Origin: Pseudomonas mandelii
Lineage (GTDB): Bacteria > Pseudomonadota > Gammaproteobacteria > Pseudomonadales > Pseudomonadaceae
Length of the DNA stretch: 64,000 bases
Direction of reading: 5' to 3'
Assembly: GCF_024138395.1 (NCBI RefSeq)
Contig: NZ_JAMYDU010000016.1
Span: 1-64,000 of the forward strand
Made by a program: the position numbers and the translations under genes. Positions 54,290 to 63,946 of this stretch are shown one piece after another. How positions within the stretch are numbered: the first letter of the stretch is position 1; the number at the start of each line of letters is the position of its first letter. The notes beneath the pieces were generated by a model. The model ran no database searches, was not told the origin of the DNA, and saw nothing but the letters and a program-made list of their open reading frames with translations.

Positions 54290-55168
54290 CTAGCGCCGAC
54301 GGCCAGTAATGCGTACCCAGCCGTCGCGATTGGCAATTGGGTCCAGATCGAAGTCCTGGGCGTAGGCGGCAGCGACTTCCTCACCTTGTTCGGCGAGGAT
54401 GCCCGATAATGCCAAACGACCGCCCGGCTTGACCAGGCTAGACAGTTGCGGCGCTAGCGAAACCAGCGGGCCGGCAAGAATGTTGGCCACCAGCACGTCG
54501 GCCTGAACCTGTGGCAGGTCTTGCGGCAGATACAGCGGGAAACGTTCGTCAGCAATGTTGTTGCGCCCGGCATTGTCGCGGGAGGCTTCCAGCGCCTGCA
54601 CGTCGATGTCGGTGCCGACGGCTTGCTTGGCGCCCAGCAACAGCGCGGCAATCGCCAGAATCCCCGAACCGCAACCGAAGTCGAGCACGTTGCAACCTTT
54701 CAGGTCCTGACCGTCGAGCCATTCCAGGCACAGCGCGGTGGTCGGGTGAGTGCCGGTGCCGAACGCCAGGCCCGGATCCAGCAGCAGGTTCACCGCGTCC
54801 GGCTCAGGCGCGGCGTGCCAGCTCGGGACAATCCACAAGCGCTGACCGAAACGCATCGGTTGGAAACCGTCCATCCAGCTGCGTTCCCAGTCCTGATCTT
54901 CGATGACTTCGCTGTGATGCTCGGGCAGCGGGCTCCCGGTCAGCAACTCGAGATGGGCCAGCACGCTGGCGGCTTCGGTGCCGCCTTCGAACAGCGCCAG
55001 CAGGTGCGTGTGCGACCACAGCGGGGTGGTGTTGAGTTCCGGTTCGAAAATCGGCTGATCTTCGGCGTCCATGAAAGTCACCGACACGGCGCCCACTTCA
55101 AGGAAAGCGTCTTCGTAGGTTTCGGCTTGTTCTGGGCTGATGGCGAGACGGACTTGCAGCCAAGGCAT
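54290..55168 (-). CDS. prmA: Ribosomal protein L11 methyltransferase
   Basis: This methyltransferase of 292 residues trimethylates ribosomal protein L11. The S-adenosylmethionine motif is GCNVLDFGCGSGILAIAALLLG, preceded by PGLAFGTGTHPTTALCLEWL and followed by VANILAGPL. The start at 55168 (MPWLQVRLAISPEQAE) is the family start. It is followed after 30 bases by the DUF3426 gene. Confidence 0.98.
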   Translation of the reverse strand: MPWLQVRLAISPEQAETYEDAFLEVGAVSVTFMDAEDQPIFEPELNTTPLWSHTHLLALFEGGTEAASVLAHLELLTGSPLPEHHSEVIEDQDWERSWMDGFQPMRFGQRLWIVPSWHAAPEPDAVNLLLDPGLAFGTGTHPTTALCLEWLDGQDLKGCNVLDFGCGSGILAIAALLLGAKQAVGTDIDVQALEASRDNAGRNNIADERFPLYLPQDLPQVQADVLVANILAGPLVSLAPQLSSLVKPGGRLALSGILAEQGEEVAAAYAQDFDLDPIANRDGWVRITGRRR

Positions 55169-55277
55169 GGCGGGCACCTTTGAAAAATATAGATTGCAGC
55201 CTAGCGGGCTGCGAGAAGCGCGCAAGTTTACGCGAGCGCGAGGCAGAAGACGACAAGGCCGATACATGCATGCTTTT

Positions 55278-55381
55278 TGTAGGAGCGAGCGGTGCGTCGA
55301 CCCGACTTGCCCGCGAAGGGCGCGCCTCGGTACTGCTGATGTATCGCGGCGTCTGGTTCGCGGGCAAGCCTCGCTCCTACA
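55278..55381. repeat. Diverged REPIN (gcgaggcttgcccgcgaa class)
   Basis: The left arm tgtaggagcgagcggtgcgtcgacccgacttgcccgcgaa has an insertion or substitution in its core compared with the right arm ttcgcgggcaagcctcgctc, so the pair is imperfect. It lies between accC and prmA. Confidence 0.8.
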
Positions 55382-55404
55382 AGGGCGGAGGTAATCCCCA
55401 GAAA

Positions 55405-55434
55405 CAACAAAGCCGCTCGAAAGCGGCTTTGTTG
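55405..55434. terminator. Bidirectional terminator after accC
   Basis: A long perfect inverted repeat (caacaaagccgct / agcggctttgttg, loop cgaa) lies 12 bases after the accC stop. On the minus strand it is followed by T-rich sequence (gttgtttc), as expected for a rho-independent terminator. Confidence 0.88.
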
Positions 55435-55446
55435 ATCGGCTAAAGC

Positions 55447-56805
55447 TTAGTGCTTATCGCCAGCCAGCTTATGTTCCAGGTAGTGAATGTTCACGCCACC
55501 TTTGCAGAAGCCAGCATCACGGACCAGATCGCGGTGCAGCGGGATGTTGGTCTTGATTCCGTCGACAACGATTTCGTCCAGCGCATTGCGCATGCGCGCC
55601 ATGGCTTCGTCACGGGTTGCGCCGTAGGTGATCAGCTTGCCGATCAACGAATCGTAGTTCGGCGGAACGGCATAGCCACTGTACAGGTGCGAATCGACGC
55701 GAACGCCGTTGCCTCCTGGAGCGTGGAAATGCTTGACCGTGCCAGGGCTAGGCATGAAGGTTTTCGGGTCTTCGGCGTTGATCCGGCATTCCAGCGCGTG
55801 GCCGCGGATAACGACGTCATTCTGGGTGTACGACAGCTTGTTGCCAGCGGCGATGCTGAGCATCTCCTTGACGATGTCGATGCCAGTGACCATTTCCGAA
55901 ACCGGGTGCTCTACCTGGACACGAGTATTCATCTCGATGAAGTAGAAGTGGCCGTTTTCGTACAGGAACTCGAAGGTGCCAGCGCCACGATAGCCGATGT
56001 CGATACAAGCCCTGACACAGCGAGCGAGGACTTCCTCGCGTGCGTTCTCGTCGATGCCCGGTGCCGGCGCTTCTTCGAGAACCTTCTGGTGACGACGTTG
56101 CAGCGAGCAATCGCGGTCACCCAGATGAATCGCATGGCCCTGGCCATCGGAAAGCACCTGAACTTCCACGTGACGTGGGTTGGTCAGGAATTTTTCCAGA
56201 TAGACCATCGGGTTGCCGAACGCTGCGCCCGCTTCGGAGCGGGTCAGTTTCGCCGAGGAGATCAGGTCTTCTTCCTTGTGAACTACGCGCATGCCGCGAC
56301 CACCACCGCCGCCAGCGGCTTTGATGATCACCGGATAACCGACTTCGCGACCGATGCGCAGAGCGGTTTCTTCGTCTTCAGGCAGTGGGCCGTCGGAACC
56401 CGGAACGGTCGGAACGCCGGCAGCGATCATGGCGTGCTTGGCCGATACCTTGTCGCCCATCAGGCGAATGGTCTCGGCTTTCGGGCCAATGAACGCGAAG
56501 CCGGAGTTCTCGACCTGTTCGGCAAAGTCGGCGTTTTCCGCAAGGAAACCGTAGCCTGGGTGGATGGCGGTAGCGCCAGTCACTTCAGCGGCGGCGATGA
56601 TGGCCGGGATGTGCAGGTAAGAGTGCGCGGCCGAGGCCGGACCGATGCAGACGGATTCGTCTGCCAGGCCCAGGTGCATCAGCTCTTTGTCAGCCTTGGA
56701 GTAAACGGCGACAGTCTTGATGCCCATCTCTTTGCAGGCACGCAGAATCCGCAGCGCAATCTCACCGCGGTTGGCGATCAGAACTTTTTCCAACTTCGCA
56801 GTCAT
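55447..56805 (-). CDS. accC: Acetyl-CoA carboxylase biotin carboxylase subunit
   Basis: This is the biotin carboxylase of 452 residues, which carboxylates the biotin on AccB for fatty acid synthesis. Motifs are KVLIANRGEIALRILRACKE at the start, the glycine-rich ATP loop KAAGGGGGRGMRVV, and FIEMNTRVQVEHPVSEMVTG. The ATG at 56805 has GGAG upstream. It follows accB after 17 bases. Confidence 0.98.
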   Translation of the reverse strand: MTAKLEKVLIANRGEIALRILRACKEMGIKTVAVYSKADKELMHLGLADESVCIGPASAAHSYLHIPAIIAAAEVTGATAIHPGYGFLAENADFAEQVENSGFAFIGPKAETIRLMGDKVSAKHAMIAAGVPTVPGSDGPLPEDEETALRIGREVGYPVIIKAAGGGGGRGMRVVHKEEDLISSAKLTRSEAGAAFGNPMVYLEKFLTNPRHVEVQVLSDGQGHAIHLGDRDCSLQRRHQKVLEEAPAPGIDENAREEVLARCVRACIDIGYRGAGTFEFLYENGHFYFIEMNTRVQVEHPVSEMVTGIDIVKEMLSIAAGNKLSYTQNDVVIRGHALECRINAEDPKTFMPSPGTVKHFHAPGGNGVRVDSHLYSGYAVPPNYDSLIGKLITYGATRDEAMARMRNALDEIVVDGIKTNIPLHRDLVRDAGFCKGGVNIHYLEHKLAGDKH

Positions 56806-56822
56806 CAAAGTTTCTCCGCGGT

Positions 56823-57287
56823 TCAAACGATGGTGAACAGCGGTTGGTCGTACTCAACCGGCTGGCCGTCTTCGACGAGGATGGATTCGATCACACCGCT
56901 GGCTTCAGCTTCGATGTGGTTCATCATCTTCATGGCTTCGACGATGCACAGAGTGTCGCCTTTCTTCACGGTCTGGCCGACTTCAACGAAGGACGGCGAG
57001 GACGGCGAAGATTTGCGATAGAAAGTGCCGACCATCGGCGAACGGGCAACGTTGCCGTTCAGCACAGGCGCAGCCGGAGCTGCAGGAGCGGCGGCAGCAA
57101 CCGGGGCAGCAGCGGCGACAGGCGCCGGCGCCGGAGCATGCATAGGAGCGGGAGCGTAGTACTGCTGAGCCGGCGTCTTGCTGTGACGGCTGATGCGTAC
57201 GGACTCTTCGCCTTCCTTGATCTCGAGCTCGTCGATACCGGACTCTTCCAGCAATTCGATCAGTTTCTTAACTTTACGGATATCCAT
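56823..57287 (-). CDS. accB: Biotin carboxyl carrier protein of acetyl-CoA carboxylase
   Basis: This carrier protein has 154 residues. The N-terminal domain (DIRKVKKLIELLEESGIDEL) is linked by an alanine/proline-rich hinge (PAPVAAAAPVAAAAPAAPAA) to the biotinyl domain. The biotinylated lysine is K120 in the motif EAMKMMN. It lies in the aroQ-accB-accC order found throughout Pseudomonas. Confidence 0.98.
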   Translation of the reverse strand: MDIRKVKKLIELLEESGIDELEIKEGEESVRISRHSKTPAQQYYAPAPMHAPAPAPVAAAAPVAAAAPAAPAAPVLNGNVARSPMVGTFYRKSSPSSPSFVEVGQTVKKGDTLCIVEAMKMMNHIEAEASGVIESILVEDGQPVEYDQPLFTIV

Positions 57288-57335
57288 GAATCATCAACTC
57301 CCAAGGGTCGGTCAGGGGCGTTTAACGCTTGTTGT

Positions 57336-57788
57336 TCAAGCCGTTGCCTGTCTTTCAAGCTGCTCTAGTGCGGCCTCCAGGGCCAGTCGATAACCGCTGG
57401 CGCCAAGGCCGCAGATCACTCCCACTGCTACGTCGGAGAAGTAAGAGTGATGGCGGAAAGGTTCGCGTTTGTGCACGTTAGACAAATGCACTTCGATGAA
57501 TGGGATGCTCACTGCCAGCAGCGCGTCACGTAATGCGACACTTGTATGCGTAAAAGCTGCTGGATTGATCAGAATGAAGTCCACACCTTCGCCGCGAGCA
57601 GCGTGGATGCGATCGATCAATTCGTATTCGGCGTTGCTTTGCAAGTAGAGCAAATGGTGGCCGGCATTGCGCGCCCGCTGTTCCAGATCCTGATTGATCT
57701 GCGCCAGCGTCGTTGCACCGTAGACGCCCGGTTCCCGGGTGCCGAGCAGGTTCAGGTTGGGGCCGTGTAAAACCAATAGGGTCGCCAT
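57336..57788 (-). CDS. aroQ: 3-dehydroquinate dehydratase, type II
   Basis: This shikimate-pathway enzyme of 150 residues converts 3-dehydroquinate to 3-dehydroshikimate. Motifs are LVLHGPNLNLLGTREPGVYG, the loop QSNAEYELIDRIHAA with INPAAFTHTSVALRDAL, and EVHLSNVHKREPFRHHSY with the catalytic histidine. It is the first gene before accB, 48 bases apart. Confidence 0.98.
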   Translation of the reverse strand: MATLLVLHGPNLNLLGTREPGVYGATTLAQINQDLEQRARNAGHHLLYLQSNAEYELIDRIHAARGEGVDFILINPAAFTHTSVALRDALLAVSIPFIEVHLSNVHKREPFRHHSYFSDVAVGVICGLGASGYRLALEAALEQLERQATA

Positions 57789-57920
57789 CGGCTGCTCCTT
57801 TGTGATCTGTGTGCAATTGTCAGAACCCGCCGACTATGCCGCAAAGCCTTTGTGACTGTCCAGTTCTATGCAATAGCCAGCACGATGGCCGATGTTTACG
57901 CGAAATATGTGACCGGGTCG

Positions 57921-59660
57921 TTAAATCCGGTCATTTGCTTTCGCAACACGTTCAGCGAAGTTCTTCGCGCTGATCTCCCCGATCACCCGCACATCGACAC
58001 GTTCGATACCATCCCTGCCGAAAAACATCAGCGCCGGAGGACCAAATAGCGTGTAGCGGTCGAGCAGGGCGCGTTGTTCGGCGTTGCTGGCGGTGATGTC
58101 GAAACGGATCAATCGATAGCCTTTGAGGCTTTCGATGACCTTGGCATCGTTGAGAACTTCGTGTTCGATGACTTTGCAACTGATGCACCAGTCGGCGTAC
58201 CAGTCGAGCAGCAGCGGCGTACCGGAGGATTTGGCTTCGGCGAGAACGCGGTCCAGTTCGGCTGGGGTGGTGATGGTTTGCCAATTGCCGACGATGTGCG
58301 GTTGACTGTTGCTCGCAACATTACGCGGTTGACCAATGGGGTTGAACGGATCGGTCTGGCCGCTGAAGGCGCCGTACCAACAGGCCAGGGCATAAAACAG
58401 CAGGAACATCCCGAGCAATTGTCCCAGGCGTTTTCTTGGCGGTTTATAGACGAATTCCAGCGCGCCCATAAACAACCCGACGCCCCCGGCGAGCAAGCCG
58501 ATCAACAGCAAGGTGATCTGGCCCGGCAATACCCGACTGAGCAAAGCAATCGCCAGCCCGAGCAGTAGCACCCCAATCGCGTTTTTCACGTAGATCAGCC
58601 ACGGACCGCTTTTCGGCAGCCAGGCCGCGCCGCCGGTCGCTACCAGCAACAGCGGCGTGCCCATGCCCAGGCCGAGCATGAACAGTTTCAAGCCGCCGCC
58701 CAGAGCGTCGCCGCTGGCGCTGATGTACAGCAGCGCGCCGGCCAATGGTGCCGATACACACGGCGAAACCAGCAGGCTCGACACCACGCCCAGCACCGCC
58801 GCGCCCCACAACGAACCACCCTCGGTACGCCCGGCAATCCGGTCCAGGCGGCTGCTGATGGCGTGGGGCAGTTTCAGTTCGAAGACGCCAAACATGGCCA
58901 AGGCGAACACCGCGAAAAACATCGCGAACGGCACCAGCACCCAGGCCGATTGCAGGCGCGCCTGAAGATTCAGCTGCGCGCCGAACATTCCCATCAAGGC
59001 ACCGAGCAGGGCGAAACAGACAGCCATCGGCAGTACGTAAGCCAGCGACAGATTGAAGCCGCGTAAACCACCGACCTGCCCACGAAGAACCACCCCGGAG
59101 AGGATCGGCAGCATCGGCAGCACGCAGGGGGTGAAGGTCAAGCCCACTCCTGCGAGAAAAAACAACGCCAGTTCGCGCCAGCTCCAGGATGTGGTGGCGG
59201 CCCCGCTGCCATCAATACTCAGGCGTTCGGTCTCGGGCGGGTAACACAAGCCTTTGTCGGCACAGCCCTGATAGGTCACGGCCAGCGTAAAGGCGCGGGA
59301 ATCGGTGCGCGGCAGTTCTACATCGAGAATCCCGTGGTAAACCTCGACATCACCGAAGTACTCATCGTGCTTTTGTTCGCCTTTGGGCAGTTGCGCCGCG
59401 CCGAGGCCAATGTCGGCTGGTTCGGCGCGAAACTGGAAGCGATGGCGATAGAGGTAGTAGCCCTCGGTGGCGACGAAGCGCAGCTTGATCGATTGCGGCG
59501 TGCTTTCTACCAGGCTCAACTTAAAGGCTTCGCGCACCGGCAGGAAATCAGCGCTGTTGTTGATCGAACCCAGCGTGGAACTGGGCCGACTGTCCAGCAA
59601 CCCGGCGGCAGGGGCCGGCAGGGCGAGCACTAAAAACAACAGGCAGAGCAAACGGCGCAT
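57921..59660 (-). CDS. dsbD: Thiol:disulfide interchange protein DsbD
   Basis: This is a 579-residue inner-membrane reductase that passes electrons from cytosolic thioredoxin to periplasmic disulfide carriers. A signal peptide (RRLLCLLFLVLALPAPAAG) precedes the periplasmic alpha domain (YQGCADKGLCYPPE). The eight-helix CcdA-like core has cysteines in TFTPCVLPMLPILSG and LLVSPCVSAPLAGALL. The C-terminal thioredoxin-like domain carries DWYADWCISCKVIEHE. The ATG at 59660 is preferred over an upstream start because it gives a normal signal peptide. Confidence 0.97.
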   Translation of the reverse strand: MRRLLCLLFLVLALPAPAAGLLDSRPSSTLGSINNSADFLPVREAFKLSLVESTPQSIKLRFVATEGYYLYRHRFQFRAEPADIGLGAAQLPKGEQKHDEYFGDVEVYHGILDVELPRTDSRAFTLAVTYQGCADKGLCYPPETERLSIDGSGAATTSWSWRELALFFLAGVGLTFTPCVLPMLPILSGVVLRGQVGGLRGFNLSLAYVLPMAVCFALLGALMGMFGAQLNLQARLQSAWVLVPFAMFFAVFALAMFGVFELKLPHAISSRLDRIAGRTEGGSLWGAAVLGVVSSLLVSPCVSAPLAGALLYISASGDALGGGLKLFMLGLGMGTPLLLVATGGAAWLPKSGPWLIYVKNAIGVLLLGLAIALLSRVLPGQITLLLIGLLAGGVGLFMGALEFVYKPPRKRLGQLLGMFLLFYALACWYGAFSGQTDPFNPIGQPRNVASNSQPHIVGNWQTITTPAELDRVLAEAKSSGTPLLLDWYADWCISCKVIEHEVLNDAKVIESLKGYRLIRFDITASNAEQRALLDRYTLFGPPALMFFGRDGIERVDVRVIGEISAKNFAERVAKANDRI

Positions 59661-59729
59661 GACAATCTCGCGTATCGAAAGTGTGGGCATGATAGCGGAC
59701 GGCGACGCGTGTTGCCTCGTAACCCCATC

Positions 59730-59821
59730 CTGTAGGAGCGAGGCTTGCCCGCGAAGAACGATTACACGGTCCCTTGGTAAACCGCATTATCGTTCTTCGC
59801 GGGCAAGCCTCGCTCCTACGG
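59730..59821. repeat. REPIN (gcgaggcttgcccgcgaa class)
   Basis: Inverted arms ctgtaggagcgaggcttgcc and reverse complement, extended by aagaacgat/atcgttctt, with a ~25-base spacer. It lies between the chemoreceptor gene and dsbD. Confidence 0.92.
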
Positions 59822-59836
59822 GGATGATGTGGTCTT

Positions 59837-61783
59837 TCAGACCCGAAAGGCCTGAACGGCCGTATGCAACCGTCCACCCAGCACCAACAAATTCTCCCCT
59901 TGCTCACGCCCCTCGCCGATGCGCAGCAAGTTATCCCCACCCAATTGGTGAATGCGCTCACTGTGATCGCGGATTTCGCTGACAGCGCCGCTCTGCTGGG
60001 CGGTGACATCGGCGATGCGCACGGCGGTGTCGGAAATGGTCTGGATCGCCCCGACGATTTTATCCAGCGCGCCATCGGCCGCCTGAGCCTGATTGGCCGT
60101 GGCTTCGGCGTGTTCGACCTGAGCGCGCATACCTTCGACCGATTGCCGCGCGGCGGTTTGCAGGCCTGCGATCAGCGTCTGGATTTCGGCGGTGGCGCCG
60201 GCGGTGCGTTGCGCCAGTGAGCGGACCTCTTCGGCCACTACCGCAAACCCGCGGCCCATTTCGCCGGCACGGGCTGCTTCGATGGCGGCGTTCAGGGCCA
60301 GCAGGTTGGTCTGGTCGGCAATCGAGCGGATCACCGTCAGCACACCGCCGATGGTCGCCGACTCTTCAGCCAGATGTTCGATCATCTGCGCATTGCCTTG
60401 CACTTCGCCCACCAACGCATGCAGCCCGGTAAGGCTTAGGCCGATCACTTTCTGACCGTGTTCCACCGCAAGCCCTGCATGGCGGCTGGCGTTGGCAGCC
60501 TGGCTGGCATCACCGGCGACTTGTTGAATCGTCGCCTCGAGTTCACCCAGAGAGTCGCGGATCAACGCGGTGTCGCCAGCCTGATGCTCGGCGCCGCTGT
60601 GCAGGTCATTGCTCAATTCGGCCAACGTTCGGCTGCTACCGGCGACTTGCTCGGCATTGAGGCGAATGGTGCCTACCAGGTCGACCAGATAGGCGCGCAA
60701 GCGATTGAGCGAGGCTTGAATGTCATGCAGTTCGCGGTTGGTCGAGCCCAATTGAATGTCGCGGCTGAAATCACCTTCGGCCCAGGTCGACAGCGCCGGG
60801 GCGAGGTTGGTCAGCGTTCGAGCGAGGCGTCGCTGCAAGGTATCGATGAGCAATGCGATCAACAGGATCAGCCCGATCATCACCCCTTGCATCAACCGCA
60901 CTTCGCTCTGGATCTGCCCGTGCTGGGCGCGCACCACCGGTTCCAGCCCGGCGATGGACTGCTGCACGGCGGCGATTTTCAAATGAGTCGCGGTGCTGAG
61001 GTCGGCGCGTTTCTGGATTTGTTCGCGAGTACGCGCCAGTTCCGAAGGGTAGCGGGTGAGCAGGCTGTTGAGTTCGCGTTTGAGGCCGACGCCGGCATCT
61101 TCGGCGACGGTTTTCTCGGTGTTATCCAAACCCATCATCGCGGCGAAATCATCGGTGTTCGATTCGGTGCTGGCGGTTACACCAAGCAGCGGTAAAGCGT
61201 CCAGTTGCTCGGCTTGAGTGCGGATGTTGGCGACTTCGCGTTCGACGTCGGCGGCCAGTTCGCTGCGACCACTGCTGACCAGTTTGTCCCGGGCCAGTGA
61301 CAGTTTGCCCAGATGTTGGGAGGCAACGAGCAGGGGCGTCAGGTACGCCGCATTACCGCTGGCGTATTGGCTGAGCTGATCGAGGCTGGCGCCGAGTTCG
61401 CGTTCGGCTTGGAGCAGCAGCGCTTGCGGGTCGCCCGCGAGTTTGCCAGCAGCCAGCAGGTCGGTTTTGCTGAATTCTGCCAAATTCGACAGGCTGGGGC
61501 GCAAGGTATCGGCCAATGCCGGTGGCAACTCGCCGAGTTCCTTTTGCAAGGCATCGAGGGCCTGGCTGGCGCTGCTCAGGCGCAGGGCATTGCCGCTGGC
61601 CAGGTAATCCTCGACGTTGCGCGCCACTTCATTTTGGAACTGCTGAGACAGGCCCAGGTAACGCTCCATCAACAGATAGGGGCGCTCCAAGGCTTTTTGC
61701 GACCACCAGAGCGTGGCGCCAAGGGCCACACACACGGCGACCAGAAGGAGGGTATTGAGATTGGTCAACAGCTTCAGGCGCAT
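59837..61783 (-). CDS. Methyl-accepting chemotaxis protein
   Basis: This is a 648-residue chemoreceptor. A first membrane helix (LNTLLLVAVCVALGATLWW) and a second near residue 300-320 (VMIGLILLIALLIDTL) enclose a helical periplasmic domain. A HAMP-like segment and a long signalling coiled coil follow, with the hairpin tip LLALNAAIEAARAGEMGRGFAVVAEEVRSLAQRT. It is in the position of P. aeruginosa CtpL (PA4844), a phosphate-linked chemoreceptor; the ligand here is not proven. It is transcribed after gcbA. Confidence 0.94.
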   Translation of the reverse strand: MRLKLLTNLNTLLLVAVCVALGATLWWSQKALERPYLLMERYLGLSQQFQNEVARNVEDYLASGNALRLSSASQALDALQKELGELPPALADTLRPSLSNLAEFSKTDLLAAGKLAGDPQALLLQAERELGASLDQLSQYASGNAAYLTPLLVASQHLGKLSLARDKLVSSGRSELAADVEREVANIRTQAEQLDALPLLGVTASTESNTDDFAAMMGLDNTEKTVAEDAGVGLKRELNSLLTRYPSELARTREQIQKRADLSTATHLKIAAVQQSIAGLEPVVRAQHGQIQSEVRLMQGVMIGLILLIALLIDTLQRRLARTLTNLAPALSTWAEGDFSRDIQLGSTNRELHDIQASLNRLRAYLVDLVGTIRLNAEQVAGSSRTLAELSNDLHSGAEHQAGDTALIRDSLGELEATIQQVAGDASQAANASRHAGLAVEHGQKVIGLSLTGLHALVGEVQGNAQMIEHLAEESATIGGVLTVIRSIADQTNLLALNAAIEAARAGEMGRGFAVVAEEVRSLAQRTAGATAEIQTLIAGLQTAARQSVEGMRAQVEHAEATANQAQAADGALDKIVGAIQTISDTAVRIADVTAQQSGAVSEIRDHSERIHQLGGDNLLRIGEGREQGENLLVLGGRLHTAVQAFRV

Positions 61784-61834
61784 TGTGGTCTACCAACGGC
61801 AGAATGGTAAGTGCCTGAACTTATTGCGTTTCTG

Positions 61835-63505
61835 TTACAGGGTTATGACCGAATCGGTTGATTCCGATGAAAAGGTGGCACTTTGCTTTGACTCCCGCGC
61901 AGCTTGCACGCGATTACGGCCGGCGTCTTTGGCGCGGTATAGCGCTTCGTCCGCCTGGCTGGCCATCAACAAGCTGTCAGAATCTTCGCGCAGTTCGACG
62001 ACACCGGCGCTGAAAGTGCACCAGAGGTCCTGCGGCTGAGCCGGGTAGTGAATTTCGGCGAAGCGCTGACGGATTTCATCGAGCACCTTGTAGGCCGATT
62101 CGATATCAGTGTCCGGCATGACGATGGCGAACTCTTCACCGCCGTAACGGCCGATGAAATCGGTCTTGCGTAGCCGTTGCTTGAGAAACAGCGCCAGGCT
62201 CTTGATCACCCGGTCGCCCATGGGATGGCCATGGCTGTCGTTGACCCGTTTGAAATGGTCAATGTCGAGCATCGCAAAGCTCAGCGGCTTGTTTTCACGC
62301 CGGGCGCGGAACGAACAGTCTTCGAGCAATTGCAGAATGTGGGTGTGGTTGTACAAGCCGGTCAGGCTGTCGCGCACCATCCGCGCTTTCAGATTGCGTG
62401 CCCGCGCCGCGCGGTTGCGCACGGTGGTGATCAGGTGCCGTGGCTTGATCGGCTTGGTCAGGAAATCGTCGCCGCCCTCGCTCATGGCGTCGAGCTGCTT
62501 GTCCAGGTCGTCTTCGGCTGACAGATAAATGATCGGCACGCTGACATAGCGGTCGTTATGGCGGATCACCTTGGCCAGTTCAGTACCGGTGCAGGCCGGC
62601 ATGTACATGTCGAGGATGATCAGGTCTGGCTGGAAATCCGCCAGTTCGGCCATGGCCTGGATCGGTTCGATCAAGGTCCGCGTGACGATCCCGGCGCTGT
62701 TGAGCAGGCGTTCGGTGTGCAAGGCCTGGGCGCGGGAGTCGTCGATGATCAGCACTTTATAAGGTTCGTACTGGGCGACGCAGGTCAGGACTTCTATTTT
62801 TTCCAGCAGGCTCGAAGCTTCGAGGGTGCCGGTGAGAAATTCCTGGCCGCCGGCGCGCACGGCGGCGAGGCGGGTCGGAGTATCTGTTTCGTGCAGGCTG
62901 AAAAACAACAGCGGCAAGGGTTGTTCGAGACCTTCCTGGGCTTCGGCTGCCAGTTTCAGGCCGATGCCGGCGCCACTGAAGTCGACGTCCATGACAATCG
63001 CCGCCGGTAGACGCTCGACCATCGAGGAGCGGAACGCGACGACACTGTCGAGGGATTGAGCGCTGAGCCCGAAGAATTCCAGTTGCTTGGCCAGCCGCTC
63101 GGCCCGGTCGTGATCCTGCAGCATCACGTAGATCGGCTTGCGCAGCGGCGGCAGGAAGGTTTGTTCGAGCTGATCGCCATGGCGCAGGCCGGTGCGGGAC
63201 AGACGCTGCATCAGACGATTGAGGTCAGTGATCAGTCCGCTGCTCAGGCGTCCGCGATTGGCGTCGACCGCTTCCAGTGACTGGCCGATGTGGCGCGCCA
63301 GCTGGGTGTGTTCCGGTTGCTCGAAACGTTCGGCAAAGCGCAGCAGGCGCAGATTGGCCTCACTCAGCTCCGACAAGTCGGTGGTGGACCATTCGTTGCG
63401 TTGCAGGCGTTGCCATATCTCAAGAATTTGACGTGCCTGATGAATTACCCGCTGGGCAAAGTGGTGCTTGAGGCGCTCACGGCTGGGGTCTTCTGGCTCG
63501 GTCAT
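61835..63505 (-). CDS. gcbA: Diguanylate cyclase response regulator, GcbA type
   Basis: This is a 556-residue c-di-GMP synthase. An N-terminal helical region (to ~125) is followed by two receiver-like domains: the first has AAIVMDVDFSG, the second has LIIDDSRAQAL and LIILDMYMPACTG. The GGDEF domain has YGGEEF and an RxxD-type inhibitory site (RKTD) five residues ahead. GcbA of P. fluorescens promotes surface attachment and influences swimming. It sits beside the CtpL-like chemoreceptor as in P. aeruginosa (PA4843-PA4844). Confidence 0.93.
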   Translation of the reverse strand: MTEPEDPSRERLKHHFAQRVIHQARQILEIWQRLQRNEWSTTDLSELSEANLRLLRFAERFEQPEHTQLARHIGQSLEAVDANRGRLSSGLITDLNRLMQRLSRTGLRHGDQLEQTFLPPLRKPIYVMLQDHDRAERLAKQLEFFGLSAQSLDSVVAFRSSMVERLPAAIVMDVDFSGAGIGLKLAAEAQEGLEQPLPLLFFSLHETDTPTRLAAVRAGGQEFLTGTLEASSLLEKIEVLTCVAQYEPYKVLIIDDSRAQALHTERLLNSAGIVTRTLIEPIQAMAELADFQPDLIILDMYMPACTGTELAKVIRHNDRYVSVPIIYLSAEDDLDKQLDAMSEGGDDFLTKPIKPRHLITTVRNRAARARNLKARMVRDSLTGLYNHTHILQLLEDCSFRARRENKPLSFAMLDIDHFKRVNDSHGHPMGDRVIKSLALFLKQRLRKTDFIGRYGGEEFAIVMPDTDIESAYKVLDEIRQRFAEIHYPAQPQDLWCTFSAGVVELREDSDSLLMASQADEALYRAKDAGRNRVQAARESKQSATFSSESTDSVITL

Positions 63506-63946
63506 ATCCTGACTACTAGTTAGGGTGCATGCTGAGATCGACTGGTGGCTCTATGCTAGCACCTCTTTTCGGTTGCATGAGTGTCGTACGTCAATAATCT
63601 GCAAAGCGACTTCATTCAGTTTCCGACCGACTGGTCGCATAGGCATCAGAGTTGTGCGCAATATATGTAGCAGCTGGCGCAGCCTGCGTTCGGCTGCGCA
63701 GCAGTCGTAAAAACTGAGCGCGAAGTCTTCCTGAAACACCGCATCGTCTGATTTCACGACTGCTGCGCAGCCGAACGCAGGCTGCGCCAGCTGCTACAAG
63801 GGGCGTGCTTCATTTATAGTGGCAGCTCGATCGCGGTCATTATGTGGCTCGCTGTGTCTTGCAGGATTTAATGCGCGGCAAATGACGCACGATGGCGTAG
63901 GGTTGTGGTCGAACCGATGAACTCAAGTGATTGAAAGGATACCGCC
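63506..63946. other. Intergenic region between gcbA and the last gene
   Basis: Apart from the REPIN at 63666-63798, I see no gene or named regulatory site in these bases. The promoters of the divergent gcbA and the terminal gene must lie here. Confidence 0.5.
63666..63798. repeat. Long REPIN (tgtagcagctggcgcagcc class)
   Basis: Two ~43-base arms (tgtagcagctggcgcagcct and reverse complement) form a long perfect stem around a ~45-base spacer. It is the second copy of the class at 27032-27166, with one base changed in the core and the matching change in the other arm. Confidence 0.92.
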
